Assembly: GCF_003259195.1 (NCBI RefSeq)
Contig: NZ_QJPK01000023.1
Span: 1 to 52,397 of the forward strand
Direction of reading: 5' to 3'
Source of the DNA: Paracoccus sediminilitoris
GTDB taxonomy: Bacteria > Pseudomonadota > Alphaproteobacteria > Rhodobacterales > Rhodobacteraceae
Length of the DNA stretch: 52,397 nucleotides
Below, piece by piece: positions 43,249-52,397 of this stretch. The position numbers were made by a program, and so were the translations under genes. The notes under the pieces were generated by a model, which saw only the letters and a list, made by a program, of their open reading frames with translations, made no database searches and was not told where the DNA came from. Position 1 is the first letter of the stretch, and the number at the start of each line of letters is the position of its first letter.

Positions 43249-45077
43249 TCCGCACTCCCTTGCGTCCCTTGGCCCGCATCCTGCGCGCGCGCGAACGTGG
43301 CGAGGACCCCGACGATATCGAGGCCGAGAACAGGCGCCTGCGCCACGAGGCCCTGCAGGACCGTGCCCGCCGCCGCGCCGAGGGGCGGCTGATGCTGATG
43401 GCGGGATGTTTCCTGCTGGCCTTCGGAACGGTGGGCGTGCGGATGGGGGCCTTGGCTTCCAGCCAGCCGTCCGAGCCGCGCGCCCAGGTGCTGTCATCGC
43501 AGATCATGTCGCAGCGCGCCGACATCACCGACCGGCGTGGGCGCATTCTGGCGACGAACCTGCTGACGCATTCGATCTATGCCCATCCCCATCAGATGGT
43601 CGATCCGATCGCGGCGGCCGAAGGACTGGCCCGGATCTTTCCCGATCTGAAGCTGGAGCAGCTGAAGGAGGATTTCACCGGTAACCGCAAGTTCATGTGG
43701 ATCAAGCGCAAGATCAGTCCCGAACAGATGCAGGCGGTCCATGATATCGGCGAACCCGGACTGCTGTTCGGCCCGCGCGAGATGCGCATCTATCCCAATG
43801 GCGATGTTGCGGGTCACATCCTGGGCGGATCGGGCTTTGGCAACGAAGGCGTGAACAGCGCCGAAGTGATCGGCATCGCCGGCGTCGAGAAGGCCTTCGA
43901 TGCGTGGCTGCGCGACCCGGCCAATTCCGGCGCGCCGCTGTCGCTTTCCATCGACCTGACCCTGCAGCAGGCGATGGAGGAGGTGCTGGCCTCGGGCATG
44001 GACGTGATGAACGCCAAGGGCGCCGCAGGGGTGCTGATGGAGGTGGCCACCGGCGAAGTCCTGGCCATGGTCAGCCTGCCCGATTTCGATCCCAACGACC
44101 GCCCGCGCCCCTTGCTGACGGGGGACCCCTCGGACAGCCCGCTGTTCAACCGCGTGGTCCAGGGCCAGTACGAACTGGGGTCGACCTTCAAGATCTTCCC
44201 GATCGCGCAGGCGCTGGACCTGGGGCTGATCAATCCCTCGACCGGGATCAGCGGCAAGACGCCGATTCAAATCGGCAAGTTTCGCATCAACGACTTCCAC
44301 AATTACGGCGACGTTCTGAGCGCGACGGACATCATCGTGAAATCCTCGAACGTGGGAACGGTGCGGGTCGCGCAGATGATCGGCGTCGACCGACAGAAGG
44401 ATTTCCTGCAGAAGCTGGGTCTGTTCGATGCGACCCCGATCGAGCTGGTCGAAGCATCGACCGGCCAGCCACTGGTGCCAAAGCGCTGGCCCGCCGTGAC
44501 CGCAGCCACCGTCAGTTTTGGCCACGGCCTAGCCGCCAGCCCACTTCATCTGGCCAGCGCCTATGCCACCATCGCCAATAACGGGCGTCGCGTGACGCCG
44601 ACGCTGGTTCATGGCCGCAAGCGCCCCGAGGGCGAACAGATTCTGGCGCCGCGTTCAGCTGCCATGTCCATCGACATGCTGCGCCAGGTCGTGACCCGCG
44701 GGACCGCCCGACAGGCGGATGTCCCGGGCTATGAGGTCGCAGGCAAGACCGGCACCGCGGACAAGCCGCGACCCAGTGGCGGATATTACAAGAACAAGGT
44801 GATGGCGACCTTTGCCTCGACCTTCCCGGCCAGCGATCCGAAATACGTCCTGATCGTGTCCTTGGATGAACCGAGCGTCGAAACTACCTATGGCAGCGAA
44901 AGCCGCACGGCGGGCAACACTACCGTTCCCGTCGCGGCCGAGCTGATCCGTCGCATCGGCCCGCTTCTGGGTCTGTCGCCCAAGGGTGACGAAAATCTGC
45001 CGACGATCCGTGCCCGGTTCGAACCCCGTGTTGAACCCGAGGAACCGAGTGGGATAAAGCTCGTCGCAAATCAATGA
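43245..45077 (+). CDS. ftsI: Septal peptidoglycan transpeptidase FtsI (PBP3)
   Basis: A 610-residue class B penicillin-binding protein. The N-terminal cytoplasmic stretch is long and Arg/Glu-rich (about 45 residues), then one membrane segment. The dimerisation domain starts with SQRADITDRRGRILATNLLTHSI. The transpeptidase domain has the active site STFK (S313-K316), SSN (S367-N369) and KTG (K501-G503) in VAGKTGTADKPR. It cross-links septal peptidoglycan. Overlaps ftsL and murE by four bases each. Confidence 0.97.
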   Translation: MIRTPLRPLARILRARERGEDPDDIEAENRRLRHEALQDRARRRAEGRLMLMAGCFLLAFGTVGVRMGALASSQPSEPRAQVLSSQIMSQRADITDRRGRILATNLLTHSIYAHPHQMVDPIAAAEGLARIFPDLKLEQLKEDFTGNRKFMWIKRKISPEQMQAVHDIGEPGLLFGPREMRIYPNGDVAGHILGGSGFGNEGVNSAEVIGIAGVEKAFDAWLRDPANSGAPLSLSIDLTLQQAMEEVLASGMDVMNAKGAAGVLMEVATGEVLAMVSLPDFDPNDRPRPLLTGDPSDSPLFNRVVQGQYELGSTFKIFPIAQALDLGLINPSTGISGKTPIQIGKFRINDFHNYGDVLSATDIIVKSSNVGTVRVAQMIGVDRQKDFLQKLGLFDATPIELVEASTGQPLVPKRWPAVTAATVSFGHGLAASPLHLASAYATIANNGRRVTPTLVHGRKRPEGEQILAPRSAAMSIDMLRQVVTRGTARQADVPGYEVAGKTGTADKPRPSGGYYKNKVMATFASTFPASDPKYVLIVSLDEPSVETTYGSESRTAGNTTVPVAAELIRRIGPLLGLSPKGDENLPTIRARFEPRVEPEEPSGIKLVANQ

Positions 45078-46573
45078 CGGGTGGGACTGTGAGCCAGGAC
45101 AGAGTGACGCTTTCGCAACTGGGGTTGCGCGCACGCGATGGGCGCGATCCCGAAATCACCGGACTGTCGATCGACAGCCGCACGATCAAGCCGGGGCACC
45201 TGTTCGCGGCGCTGCCCGGATCGGCGGTCCACGGCGGCGAATTCATCCAATACGCCCTGCGCATGGAGGCCGCCGCCATCCTGACCGACCGCGAGGGCGC
45301 AAGCATCGCGGCGGACCTGCTGGCCGATTGGGATGGCGCATTGGTCGTGGCCGAGGACCCGCGCGCGGCCCTGGCCAGCGCCGCGTCGCTGTGGTTCCGC
45401 TGGCAGCCCGAACATCTGGTCGCGGTGACCGGCACGTCGGGCAAGACCAGCGTCGCCAGCTTTACCCGCCAGATCTGGCAGATGCTGGGCCATGGCGCGA
45501 TCAGCCTGGGCACCATGGGGGTCGAAGGCGATTACAGCGCCAAGCTGGCCCATACCACGCCCGATCCGCTGACCCTGCACCGCGTGCTGGCCGAAGCCAC
45601 CCGCGCAGGCGTCACCCATGCTGCGATGGAGGCATCCAGCCACGGTCTTGACCAGCGTCGTCTGGACGGGGTTCGCGTGCAGGCCGGGGCCTTCACGAAT
45701 TTCAGCCAGGATCATCTGGATTACCACGCGGGCTTTGACGAATATTTCGCGGCCAAGGCATTGTTGTTCAATCACATCCTGCAGGACGGCGCGGCTGCGG
45801 TCATCAATATCGACAGCCCGCGCGGCCGCCAGATGCTGGACATCGCCACGGATCGCGGTCTGGCGGTCACGACGGTCGGCACCCATTCGGACGCCATGCT
45901 GCGCATCCTGGGCCAGCGCTATGACGCGACCGGGCAGGACCTGCGTTTTTCGGTGATGGGCCAGACGCATATGGTGCGGTTGGGCCTGATCGGCGGCTTT
46001 CAGGCGGAAAACGTGCTGGCGGCGATGGGCCTGTGCCTGGCCACGGGCGATGCGGCGGACGCGATCATCGCGACGCTGCCGCATCTGGCGACCGTGCGGG
46101 GGCGGATGCAACTGGCCGCGCAGCGTGAAAACGGCGCGGCGGTCTTTGTCGATTACGCCCACAAGCCCGGTGCGCTGATCGCGGCGCTGCAATCGCTGCG
46201 CCCGCATGTGATGGGTCGCATCGTCGTGGTGATGGGGGCGGGCGGCGATCGCGACACCGGCAAGCGGCCCCTGATGGGGCAGGCCGCACGCGACCATGCC
46301 GATGTGGTCATCGTGACCGACGACAATCCCCGGACCGAGGATCCGGCGCTGATCCGCGCCGCCGTGATGGCCGGTGCCGGCCCCGAGGCCACCGAGGTTC
46401 CCGACCGGGCCGAGGCGATCCTGCGCGGCGTCGATGCGCTGCAGCCGGGTGATGCACTGCTGATCGCGGGCAAGGGACACGAGACCGGCCAGATCGTCGG
46501 TCACGACGTCTATCCCTTCGATGATGCCGAACAGGCTTCGGTCGCGGTTGCCGCGTTGGACGGCCGGATATGA
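45074..46573 (+). CDS. murE: UDP-MurNAc-tripeptide ligase MurE (meso-diaminopimelate adding)
   Basis: A 499-residue Mur ligase. The ATP loop is VAVTGTSGKTSVASF (about 116-130). Diaminopimelate specificity is indicated by DNPR at 417-420 (VTDDNPRTEDP). MEASSHGLDQRRLDGV carries the carbamylated lysine region of the family in its usual context. The ATG at 45074 overlaps the ftsI stop; a GTG five codons later is an alternative. It adds the third residue to the stem peptide. Confidence 0.97.
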   Translation: MTGGTVSQDRVTLSQLGLRARDGRDPEITGLSIDSRTIKPGHLFAALPGSAVHGGEFIQYALRMEAAAILTDREGASIAADLLADWDGALVVAEDPRAALASAASLWFRWQPEHLVAVTGTSGKTSVASFTRQIWQMLGHGAISLGTMGVEGDYSAKLAHTTPDPLTLHRVLAEATRAGVTHAAMEASSHGLDQRRLDGVRVQAGAFTNFSQDHLDYHAGFDEYFAAKALLFNHILQDGAAAVINIDSPRGRQMLDIATDRGLAVTTVGTHSDAMLRILGQRYDATGQDLRFSVMGQTHMVRLGLIGGFQAENVLAAMGLCLATGDAADAIIATLPHLATVRGRMQLAAQRENGAAVFVDYAHKPGALIAALQSLRPHVMGRIVVVMGAGGDRDTGKRPLMGQAARDHADVVIVTDDNPRTEDPALIRAAVMAGAGPEATEVPDRAEAILRGVDALQPGDALLIAGKGHETGQIVGHDVYPFDDAEQASVAVAALDGRI

Positions 46574-47940
46574 GCCTCTGGACAGCGGCAGAAGCCGCCG
46601 CCGCCACAGGCGGGCGGGCGCAGGGGGATTGGTCGGTGGACGGTGTGTCCATCGACACCCGTACTATCGCCAAGGGCGATCTGTTCGTGGCCTTGCAGGC
46701 GGCGCGCGACGGGCATGATTTCGTGGCGCAGGCCTTGGACAAGGGTGCCGGGGCCGCGATGGTCACCCATCGGCCCGAAGGCGTCGCGCCGGACGCGCCG
46801 CTGCTGATTGTGCCGGACGTGCTGGCCGCGCTGGAGGATCTGGGTCGCGCCGGACGCGCCCGCAGCCGGGCAAAGGTGATCGCGATCACCGGATCGGTCG
46901 GCAAGACCTCGACCAAGGACATGGCACGGGTTGCCTTGGCGGGACAGGGGCGCATTCATGCCGCCGAGGCCAGCTATAACAACCATTGGGGGGTGCCGCT
47001 GACCTTGGCGCGCATGCCCGCCGACACCGATTTCGCCATCATCGAGATCGGGATGAGCAATCCCGGCGAAATCGCGCCCCTGTCGCGCATGGCCCGCCCC
47101 CATGTGGCGATGATCACCACCGTCGCGCCCGCGCATCTGCAGGCCTTCGGCGCGATCGAAGGCATCGCCCGCGAAAAGGGGGCCATCTTCCAAGGGCTTC
47201 AGGCTGTCGGCACCGCCATTATCCCCGAAGATCTGGCGGTTACCCAGATCCTGCGGGATTGCGCCGACGAGGCGGGGGCGATCCTGGTGGGCTTTGGCGA
47301 ACAGGGTGCTGCCAAGCTGATGCGGGCGCAGATCGTGGATGGCAAGCTGAACTGTCATGCCCGTATCCAGGGCGAAACCGTGATCTTTGCGCTGCCTACG
47401 ACCGGCAGGCATTTCGCCATGAATGCGGTAGGGGTTCTGGCTGCGCTGGCGGCTGCGGGGGCCGACGTCAAGGCGGCTGCCAAGGCGATGGCCGATTGGC
47501 AGCCCCCCAAGGGACGTGGCGCGGTCGAGGATCTGGATGGTATCCGGCTGATCGACGATGCCTTCAACGCCAATCCGGCATCACTGGCAGCGGGTCTGGC
47601 CACGCTGGCGGGACTGACGGGCCAGCGACGCGTCGCCATCCTGGGCGACATGCTGGAGCTGGGTGCGGACGAGATTGCCATGCATCGCGACGTGGCCGGC
47701 GATCCGGCCATGGCGCAGGTTGACCTGGTGCATTGCGCAGGGCCGCTGATGCGGCATCTGCACGACGAATTGCCCGTGGCCAAGCGCGGCCTCTGGGCGC
47801 AAAACGCAACTGAATTGGCCGAAATGCTGCCGCAGCTGGTGCAAGCCGGGGATGTGGTGCTGGTCAAGGGATCGAAATCCTCGCGGATCTCGACGGTGGT
47901 CGACGCGCTGCGCGCGCGTGCCGCCCAAGAAAAGGAATAA
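46570..47940 (+). CDS. murF: UDP-MurNAc-pentapeptide synthetase MurF
   Basis: A 456-residue Mur ligase adding D-Ala-D-Ala. The N-terminal domain has [20 protein letters not shown]. The ATP loop is [16 protein letters not shown], then [19 protein letters not shown], the MurF signature. [12 protein letters not shown] and [15 protein letters not shown] belong to the C-terminal domain. It overlaps murE by four bases and lies four bases before mraY. Confidence 0.97.
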   Translation: MSLWTAAEAAAATGGRAQGDWSVDGVSIDTRTIAKGDLFVALQAARDGHDFVAQALDKGAGAAMVTHRPEGVAPDAPLLIVPDVLAALEDLGRAGRARSRAKVIAITGSVGKTSTKDMARVALAGQGRIHAAEASYNNHWGVPLTLARMPADTDFAIIEIGMSNPGEIAPLSRMARPHVAMITTVAPAHLQAFGAIEGIAREKGAIFQGLQAVGTAIIPEDLAVTQILRDCADEAGAILVGFGEQGAAKLMRAQIVDGKLNCHARIQGETVIFALPTTGRHFAMNAVGVLAALAAAGADVKAAAKAMADWQPPKGRGAVEDLDGIRLIDDAFNANPASLAAGLATLAGLTGQRRVAILGDMLELGADEIAMHRDVAGDPAMAQVDLVHCAGPLMRHLHDELPVAKRGLWAQNATELAEMLPQLVQAGDVVLVKGSKSSRISTVVDALRARAAQEKE

Positions 47941-47944
47941 CGCC

Positions 47945-49027
47945 ATGCTGTATTGGCTCAGCAACCTGTCCGAGGGGGGGGATTTCTTCAACCTCTTCCG
48001 CTATATCACCTTCCGGGCCGGGGCCGCGTTCTTTACCGCGCTGATCTTCGGTTTCATCTTCGGCAAGCCCCTGATCAGCTATCTGCGACGTGTCCAGAAG
48101 AAGGGCCAGCCGATCCGCGACGACGGTCCCGAAAGCCATCTGTCGAAGGCCGGCACCCCCACGATGGGCGGGCTGCTGATCCTGTCGGCGCTGATGTTCA
48201 CCACGCTGCTTTGGGCACGGCTGGACAACGGCTATGTCTGGATCGTGCTGCTGGTGACGGCGGGCTTTGCCGGGATCGGCTTTGCCGACGACTATGCCAA
48301 GGTCTCGAAGCACAACACCAAGGGCGTCAGTTCGCGGGTCCGCATGGGGCTGGGCCTGCTGATCGCCGCGCTCGCCGCCGCCGCAGCCAGCTGGCTGCAC
48401 CCGGCCGAGCTGTCCAACCAGCTGGCCCTGCCGATCTTCAAGGACGTTCTGATCAACATGTCTTTCCTGTTCATCCCCTTCGCGATGATCGTGATCGTGG
48501 GATCGGCCAATGCGGTCAATCTGACGGACGGGCTGGACGGTCTGGCCATCATGCCAGTGATGATTGCTGCCGGAACGCTTGGTGTCATCGCCTATACGGT
48601 CGGGCGTGTCGACTTCACCGAATATCTTGGCGTCCACCACGTCCCCGGATCGGGCGAGATCCTGATCTTCGTCGCTGCCCTCATCGGCGGAGGACTAGGC
48701 TTTCTGTGGTACAACGCCCCCCCGGCGGCGGTCTTCATGGGCGACACGGGTAGTCTTGCCTTGGGCGGCGCCCTTGGTGCCATCGCTGTCGTCACCAAGC
48801 ACGAGATCGTCCTGGCCATCGTCGGCGGCCTGTTCGTCGTCGAGGCGCTGAGCGTCATCATTCAGGTCCTCTATTTCAAGAAGACCGGCAAGCGCGTCTT
48901 CCTGATGGCCCCCATCCACCACCACTTCGAAAAGAAGGGGTGGGGCGAGGCGCAGATCGTCATCCGTTTCTGGATCATCTCTTTGATCCTTGCGCTGATC
49001 GGTCTGGCGACGCTTAAGCTGCGCTAG
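47945..49027 (+). CDS. mraY: Phospho-N-acetylmuramoyl-pentapeptide transferase MraY
   Basis: A 360-residue polytopic membrane enzyme that makes lipid I. About ten membrane segments are visible. Active-site motifs: [18 protein letters not shown] with the aspartate pair, [16 protein letters not shown], and [29 protein letters not shown] is the HHH loop. AAGGAATAACGCC precedes ATG 47945; the longer open frame upstream overlaps murF and is rejected. Confidence 0.98.
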   Translation: MLYWLSNLSEGGDFFNLFRYITFRAGAAFFTALIFGFIFGKPLISYLRRVQKKGQPIRDDGPESHLSKAGTPTMGGLLILSALMFTTLLWARLDNGYVWIVLLVTAGFAGIGFADDYAKVSKHNTKGVSSRVRMGLGLLIAALAAAAASWLHPAELSNQLALPIFKDVLINMSFLFIPFAMIVIVGSANAVNLTDGLDGLAIMPVMIAAGTLGVIAYTVGRVDFTEYLGVHHVPGSGEILIFVAALIGGGLGFLWYNAPPAAVFMGDTGSLALGGALGAIAVVTKHEIVLAIVGGLFVVEALSVIIQVLYFKKTGKRVFLMAPIHHHFEKKGWGEAQIVIRFWIISLILALIGLATLKLR

Positions 49028-49059
49028 GTTGCGACAATTTGCGGTACAGGTAAGACAGC

Positions 49060-50463
49060 ATGATTCCCGTTGAAGACGTTGAAGGCCAGACCATCGCGGT
49101 GTTGGGCCTGGGCCGCTCCGGCAAGGCGACGGCTGCGGCCCTTGCGGCCGGCGGTGCGCAGGTCGTCGCATGGGATGACGGGGTCGATACCCGCCAGGCC
49201 GCGCAGGATGCGGGTTTGCGGATCCTGGATCTGACGCGCGACGACAGCTGGCACGGCGTGACCGCACTGATCGTCAGTCCCGGGATCCCGCATCTTTACC
49301 CCGCGCCGCATCCGGTGATCGAAAAGGCCTATCGCCTTGGCATCCCGGTGGACAATGATATCGGGCTGTTCTTTCGCAGCTATGCCACCGCCGATTGGGA
49401 CAGTTTCGATCGCGCGCCACGCGTGATCGCGGTGACCGGATCGAACGGCAAGTCGACAACCACCGCGCTGATCCATCATATCCTGCAGGAATGCGGGCGG
49501 CCCACCCAGATGGGCGGCAATATCGGGACGGGCGTCCTGTCGTTGGAGCCTGCAACGGATGGAGAGGTCGTGGTGCTGGAACTGTCCAGCTATCAGACCG
49601 ACCTGGCGCGGGCGCTGACGCCGGATGTGGCGGTCTTCACCAACCTGTCGCCGGATCACCTGGATCGGCACAGCGGTCATGGCGGCTATTTCGCGGCCAA
49701 GCGCCGGCTGTTCGCCGAAGGCGGGCCGGATCGGGCCGTGATCGGCGTCGATGAGCCCGAGGGGCTTTACCTGGCGGGGCAGCTGGCCGTCGGGCCGACC
49801 GATGACCGGGTGATCCGCATTTCTTCGGGGCAGAAGCTGGAGCAGGGGGCTTGGACGGTCTTTGCGCGCAAGGGGTTCCTGTCGGAATACCGCAAGGGAC
49901 GGCAGGCGGCCTCGATTGACCTGCGCCAGATCCAGGGGTTGCCCGGCGCTCATAACCATCAGAATGCCTGTGCCGCCTATGCCGCCTGTCGTGCCGTGGG
50001 GCTGGCGCCGCGCCAGATCGAGGCGGCGCTGCACAGCTTTACCGGGCTGCCCCATCGCAGCCAGACCGTCGCCGAGATCAACGGCGTGCGTTACGTCAAT
50101 GACAGCAAGGCCACAAATGTCGATGCGGCGGCAAAGGCGTTGCAGGCCTTCAGCCAGATCCGCTGGATCGCCGGGGGTCTGGGCAAGGAAGGGGGCATCA
50201 GCGCGTTGGCGCCCCATCTTGGCAATGTCGCCAAGGCCTATCTGATCGGTCATTCGGCCCGCGATTTCGCGCTGGAGATCGGCAAGACCCCGCATGAGAT
50301 CTGCGAGACGATGGCACAGGCCGTGGCCCGTGCCTCCGCCGAGGCAGAGGCTGGGGACACCGTCCTGCTGGCCCCTGCGGCTGCCAGCTTTGACCAGTAC
50401 CCCAATTTCGAGAAACGCGGCGAGGATTTCGTCCAGCTGGTCCTGGCCCTGCAGGACTCCTGA
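49060..50463 (+). CDS. murD: UDP-MurNAc-L-alanine:D-glutamate ligase MurD
   Basis: A 467-residue Mur ligase. The Rossmann-like N-terminus has [21 protein letters not shown]. The ATP loop is [20 protein letters not shown], and [22 protein letters not shown] and [19 protein letters not shown] are MurD-specific blocks. It adds D-Glu to UDP-MurNAc-L-Ala. It is the last dcw gene in the window; ftsW and murG would be expected next in many genomes, but here a thioesterase and ribosomal genes follow. Confidence 0.97.
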   Translation: MIPVEDVEGQTIAVLGLGRSGKATAAALAAGGAQVVAWDDGVDTRQAAQDAGLRILDLTRDDSWHGVTALIVSPGIPHLYPAPHPVIEKAYRLGIPVDNDIGLFFRSYATADWDSFDRAPRVIAVTGSNGKSTTTALIHHILQECGRPTQMGGNIGTGVLSLEPATDGEVVVLELSSYQTDLARALTPDVAVFTNLSPDHLDRHSGHGGYFAAKRRLFAEGGPDRAVIGVDEPEGLYLAGQLAVGPTDDRVIRISSGQKLEQGAWTVFARKGFLSEYRKGRQAASIDLRQIQGLPGAHNHQNACAAYAACRAVGLAPRQIEAALHSFTGLPHRSQTVAEINGVRYVNDSKATNVDAAAKALQAFSQIRWIAGGLGKEGGISALAPHLGNVAKAYLIGHSARDFALEIGKTPHEICETMAQAVARASAEAEAGDTVLLAPAAASFDQYPNFEKRGEDFVQLVLALQDS

Positions 50464-50607
50464 GACCCGAACAGGCCAAGGGGATCAGTTCATGCCTGGG
50501 ATCCCGTATGGGCAGGGGAACGGTCATGGACTGCCTTGGCGACCAGACCGTCTTGCATTCCCTTACTGATTGACGACAGCGTGGGTGCAAGGATGTGAGG
50601 GGGAAGC

Positions 50608-51033
50608 ATGACGATTGTCATGGATGCGGCGGCACTGAACGCTTTTCTGGAAACAGAATTTCCCCAAGTGGCGGGGGATTATATTGTCGATGCGCTGAGC
50701 GAGGATGGTCTGGTGGCGCGGCTGCGCGTAGGGCAGGGCCATCTGCGTCCGGGCGGAACGGTCAGCGGTCCGTCGATGTTCGCGCTGGCGGATCTGGCGG
50801 TCTATTGCGCGATTCTGTCGCGGATCGGGCCGGTGGGGTTGGCGGTGACGACGAATGCCTCGATCGATTTCATGCGCAAGCCCGTGGCCGGGGTCGATAT
50901 GCTGGCGGAATGCCGCATCCTGAAACTGGGGCGCGTTCTGGCGGTGGCCGATGTCCTGATCCGATCGGAAGGCATGACCGAGCCTGCGGCGCGTTGTTCG
51001 ATGACCTATTCGATTCCGCCGAAACAGCGATGA
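50608..51033 (+). CDS. PaaI-type hotdog-fold thioesterase
   Basis: A 141-residue hotdog-fold protein. HLRPGGTVSGPSMFALADLAVYCAIL forms the central helix with the catalytic-type aspartate, and TTNASIDFMRKPVAGVDMLAECRILKLGR the following strands. Likely a PaaI/YigI-type acyl-CoA thioesterase; substrate unknown. GTG-AGGGGGA precedes ATG 50608; a second ATG at 50620 is possible. It is separated from murD by 144 bp with nothing recognised in them. Confidence 0.85.
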   Translation: MTIVMDAAALNAFLETEFPQVAGDYIVDALSEDGLVARLRVGQGHLRPGGTVSGPSMFALADLAVYCAILSRIGPVGLAVTTNASIDFMRKPVAGVDMLAECRILKLGRVLAVADVLIRSEGMTEPAARCSMTYSIPPKQR

Positions 51034-51112
51034 CCGGGCATGCGAAGTGGGGTATTTTGTTACCTATATTTCAAGTCACTGTTTTTGATGGAAATATTGG
51101 CGCATGTCGGGC

Positions 51113-51141
51113 TTGACGGAAGGGGCGCAATCTTCGATACA
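51113..51141 (+). promoter_or_regulatory. Predicted promoter of rplM-rpsI
   Basis: TTGACG (51113-51118), 17 bp, then GATACA (51136-51141), 40 bp before the rplM ATG. The -35 is strong and the -10 partial, as is common in this group. Confidence 0.55.
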
Positions 51142-51180
51142 CCCCCATCTCGAATGATTACGACCCTGAAGGGACGACAG

Positions 51181-51645
51181 ATGAAAACCTTTACCGCAAA
51201 ACCGGCGGATATCGAGAAGAAGTGGATCCTGATCGACGCCGAAGGCGTCGTTCTGGGCCGTCTTGCTACGATCGTCGCCAACCGCCTGCGGGGCAAGCAC
51301 AAGCCCAGCTACACGCCGCACATGGATATGGGCGACAATGTCATCATCATCAACGCCGACAAGGTGCAGATGACCGGCAAGAAGCGTGACGACAAGAAAT
51401 ACTTCTGGCACACCGGCCACCCGGGCGGCATCAAGCACCGCACCGCACGCCAGATCCTGGAAGGCGCCCACCCCGAGCGCGTGGTGATCAAGGCCGTCGA
51501 GCGTATGATCAGCCGCAACAAGCTGGGCAAGCAGCAGATGACCCATCTGCGTGTCTATGCCGGCGCCGAGCATGGTCACGAAGCACAGCAGCCCGAAGTT
51601 CTGGACGTCAAGGTCCTGAACCCCAAAAACACCCGGAGCGCATGA
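51181..51645 (+). CDS. rplM: 50S ribosomal protein L13
   Basis: A 154-residue L13. [29 protein letters not shown] opens it, and [34 protein letters not shown] and [24 protein letters not shown] are family blocks. AAGGGACGACAG precedes the ATG; the in-frame extension to 51040 covers the promoter and is rejected. Coupled to rpsI by ATGA. Confidence 0.98.
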   Translation: MKTFTAKPADIEKKWILIDAEGVVLGRLATIVANRLRGKHKPSYTPHMDMGDNVIIINADKVQMTGKKRDDKKYFWHTGHPGGIKHRTARQILEGAHPERVVIKAVERMISRNKLGKQQMTHLRVYAGAEHGHEAQQPEVLDVKVLNPKNTRSA

Positions 51646-52136
51646 GCATGGCCGAAGACATCAAAACCTTGGACGACCTGAAGTCGGCCGTCACCGGCAC
51701 CTCGGCTGATGCAGCCACCGCCGTTGTCCACGAAGCGCAGATCGACGACCTTGGTCGTTCCTATGCGACCGGCAAGCGTAAAGACGCAGTTGCTCGGGTC
51801 TGGGTCAAGCCGGGCTCCGGCAAGGTCACCGTGAACGGCAAGGACATCAACGCTTATTTCGCGCGTCCCGTTCTGCAGATGATCCTGCGTCAGCCCTTCG
51901 ACGTCGCAGGCGTTGCCGGGCAGTACGACGTGACCGCAACCGTCAAGGGCGGCGGTCTGTCGGGCCAAGCCGGTGCCGTCAAGCACGGCATCAGCCAGGC
52001 ACTGCAGCTGCACCAGCCCGCCCTGCGCGCAGCGCTGAAGGCAGCAGGCTTCCTGACCCGCGACAGCCGCGTGGTCGAGCGTAAGAAGTATGGCCGTGCC
52101 AAGGCACGCCGCAGCTTCCAGTTCTCGAAGCGCTGA
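51642..52136 (+). CDS. rpsI: 30S ribosomal protein S9
   Basis: A 164-residue S9, with an N-terminal extension of about 38 residues seen in alphaproteobacteria. The core runs from [29 protein letters not shown] to [21 protein letters not shown], whose C-terminal KR tail contacts P-site tRNA. ATG 51642 overlaps the rplM stop; ATG 51648 is an alternative. A terminator follows. Confidence 0.98.
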   Translation: MSMAEDIKTLDDLKSAVTGTSADAATAVVHEAQIDDLGRSYATGKRKDAVARVWVKPGSGKVTVNGKDINAYFARPVLQMILRQPFDVAGVAGQYDVTATVKGGGLSGQAGAVKHGISQALQLHQPALRAALKAAGFLTRDSRVVERKKYGRAKARRSFQFSKR

Positions 52137-52165
52137 TTCTTCAACGATCTTTGATGTGTTTTGCG

Positions 52166-52195
52166 AAAGCGCGGCCTGTTCGGGTCGCGCTTTTT
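52166..52195 (+). terminator. Rho-independent terminator after rpsI
   Basis: Stem AAAGCGCG/CGCGCTTT with further inner pairing, followed by a T-run, 30 bp after the rpsI stop. Confidence 0.9.
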
Positions 52196-52397
52196 GCGTT
52201 TCGGTTGATCGGATTCCCATTTGATCACGTCTGTAGGGAGGAAGGCCGAGTTTTTCGAATGCCTGAAATAACGTTGTTTGCTGGCGTTTTGGCGTTTTTC
52301 TCAGAAAAGATGTAACAACGGTGAATTTTGTGCTTGCGTCTGTTTGTTGGTTTGCCTAAACACCGCTTCACCGAAGGCGGGAACGTTGGAGGGGCCG
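52196..52397. other. Terminal 202 bp without recognised gene
   Basis: No convincing open reading frame. GGCGTTTT is repeated in tandem at 52283-52298, and a bulged hairpin CCGCTTC/GAAGGCGG lies near the window end. The lower GC content suggests a promoter region for whatever lies beyond, but I cannot name it. Confidence 0.4.

Overview
The window looks like a chromosomal segment of a Paracoccus-like alphaproteobacterium (Rhodobacteraceae). It is GC-rich and its genes are tightly packed, often with ATGA start/stop overlaps. The aa3 oxidase subunits closely resemble those I remember from Paracoccus denitrificans. The cluster order ctaC-ctaB-small ORF-ctaG-ctaE-surf1, the divergent crotonyl-CoA reductase/ethylmalonyl-CoA mutase pair, and the E1-beta subunit carrying a lipoyl domain all fit this group. 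I see no rRNA or tRNA genes, insertion sequences, prophage genes or CRISPR array. Nearly everything is core-genome content.

Layout. 1-6.3 kb (minus strand): 3-oxoacid CoA-transferase subunits (B is cut by the window edge), topA, dprA, tldD. 6.5-10.8 kb (plus): cytochrome c oxidase subunits II and III with assembly genes (heme O synthase, small CoxF-like protein, Cox11/CtaG, SURF1). 10.8-15.5 kb (plus): threonine synthase, M16 peptidase, RimJ-like acetyltransferase, GlcD-type oxidase. 15.4-19.6 kb: apt and a flavin reductase (minus), a GNAT enzyme and an EcsC-family protein (plus), a RecD-like helicase (minus). 19.6-20.2 kb: two paralogous 68-residue four-cysteine proteins. 20.3-23.7 kb: ccr and ecm, divergent across a 209-bp regulatory region. 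23.8-28.1 kb (minus): ffh-chorismate mutase-rpsP-rimM-trmD-rplS-rpmE. 28.2-33.1 kb: azoreductase/LysR pair, AhpD-like protein, EamA transporter, MipZ, DJ-1/PfpI protein, small lipoprotein. 33.2-38.5 kb (minus): pdhABC, FtsB/DivIC-like protein, rlmJ, DUF2945 protein. 39.1-39.4 kb (minus): a DUF1127 gene followed directly by a 528-bp array of hairpins. 39.7 kb onward (plus): Mrp/ApbC, the division and cell-wall cluster mraZ-rsmH-ftsL-ftsI-murE-murF-mraY-murD, a hotdog thioesterase, and rplM-rpsI.

The most interesting element is 38609-39136. Read on the minus strand, straight after a DUF1127 gene, it forms twelve consecutive stem-loops. Each loop shows CCUCCUCCC (one copy has a single change), which contains the CCUCC core of the 16S rRNA anti-Shine-Dalgarno sequence. 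This matches the 'cuckoo'/CcsR RNAs known from Rhodobacter sphaeroides, where four such sRNAs follow the DUF1127 gene ccaF1. Here the hairpins fall into three quartets separated by 38-nt linkers. Two quartets are a recent tandem duplication of about 185-188 bp. One base-pair-preserving change, and two mismatches that become G-U pairs only on the minus strand, support selection for the RNA structure and fix the strand. The known CcsR RNAs affect C1 metabolism and the pyruvate dehydrogenase complex; pdhABC lies about 1.6 kb away and pdhA and pdhC have GGAGG-type ribosome-binding sites.

Other points: paired inverted arms between ccr and ecm, a nested hairpin enclosing the mraZ ribosome-binding site and start, dyads upstream of the DUF1127 gene, a structured ffh leader, and two convergent gene pairs with no intergenic space. 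All functional calls rest on reading the sequence and on remembered family features; no database search was run.
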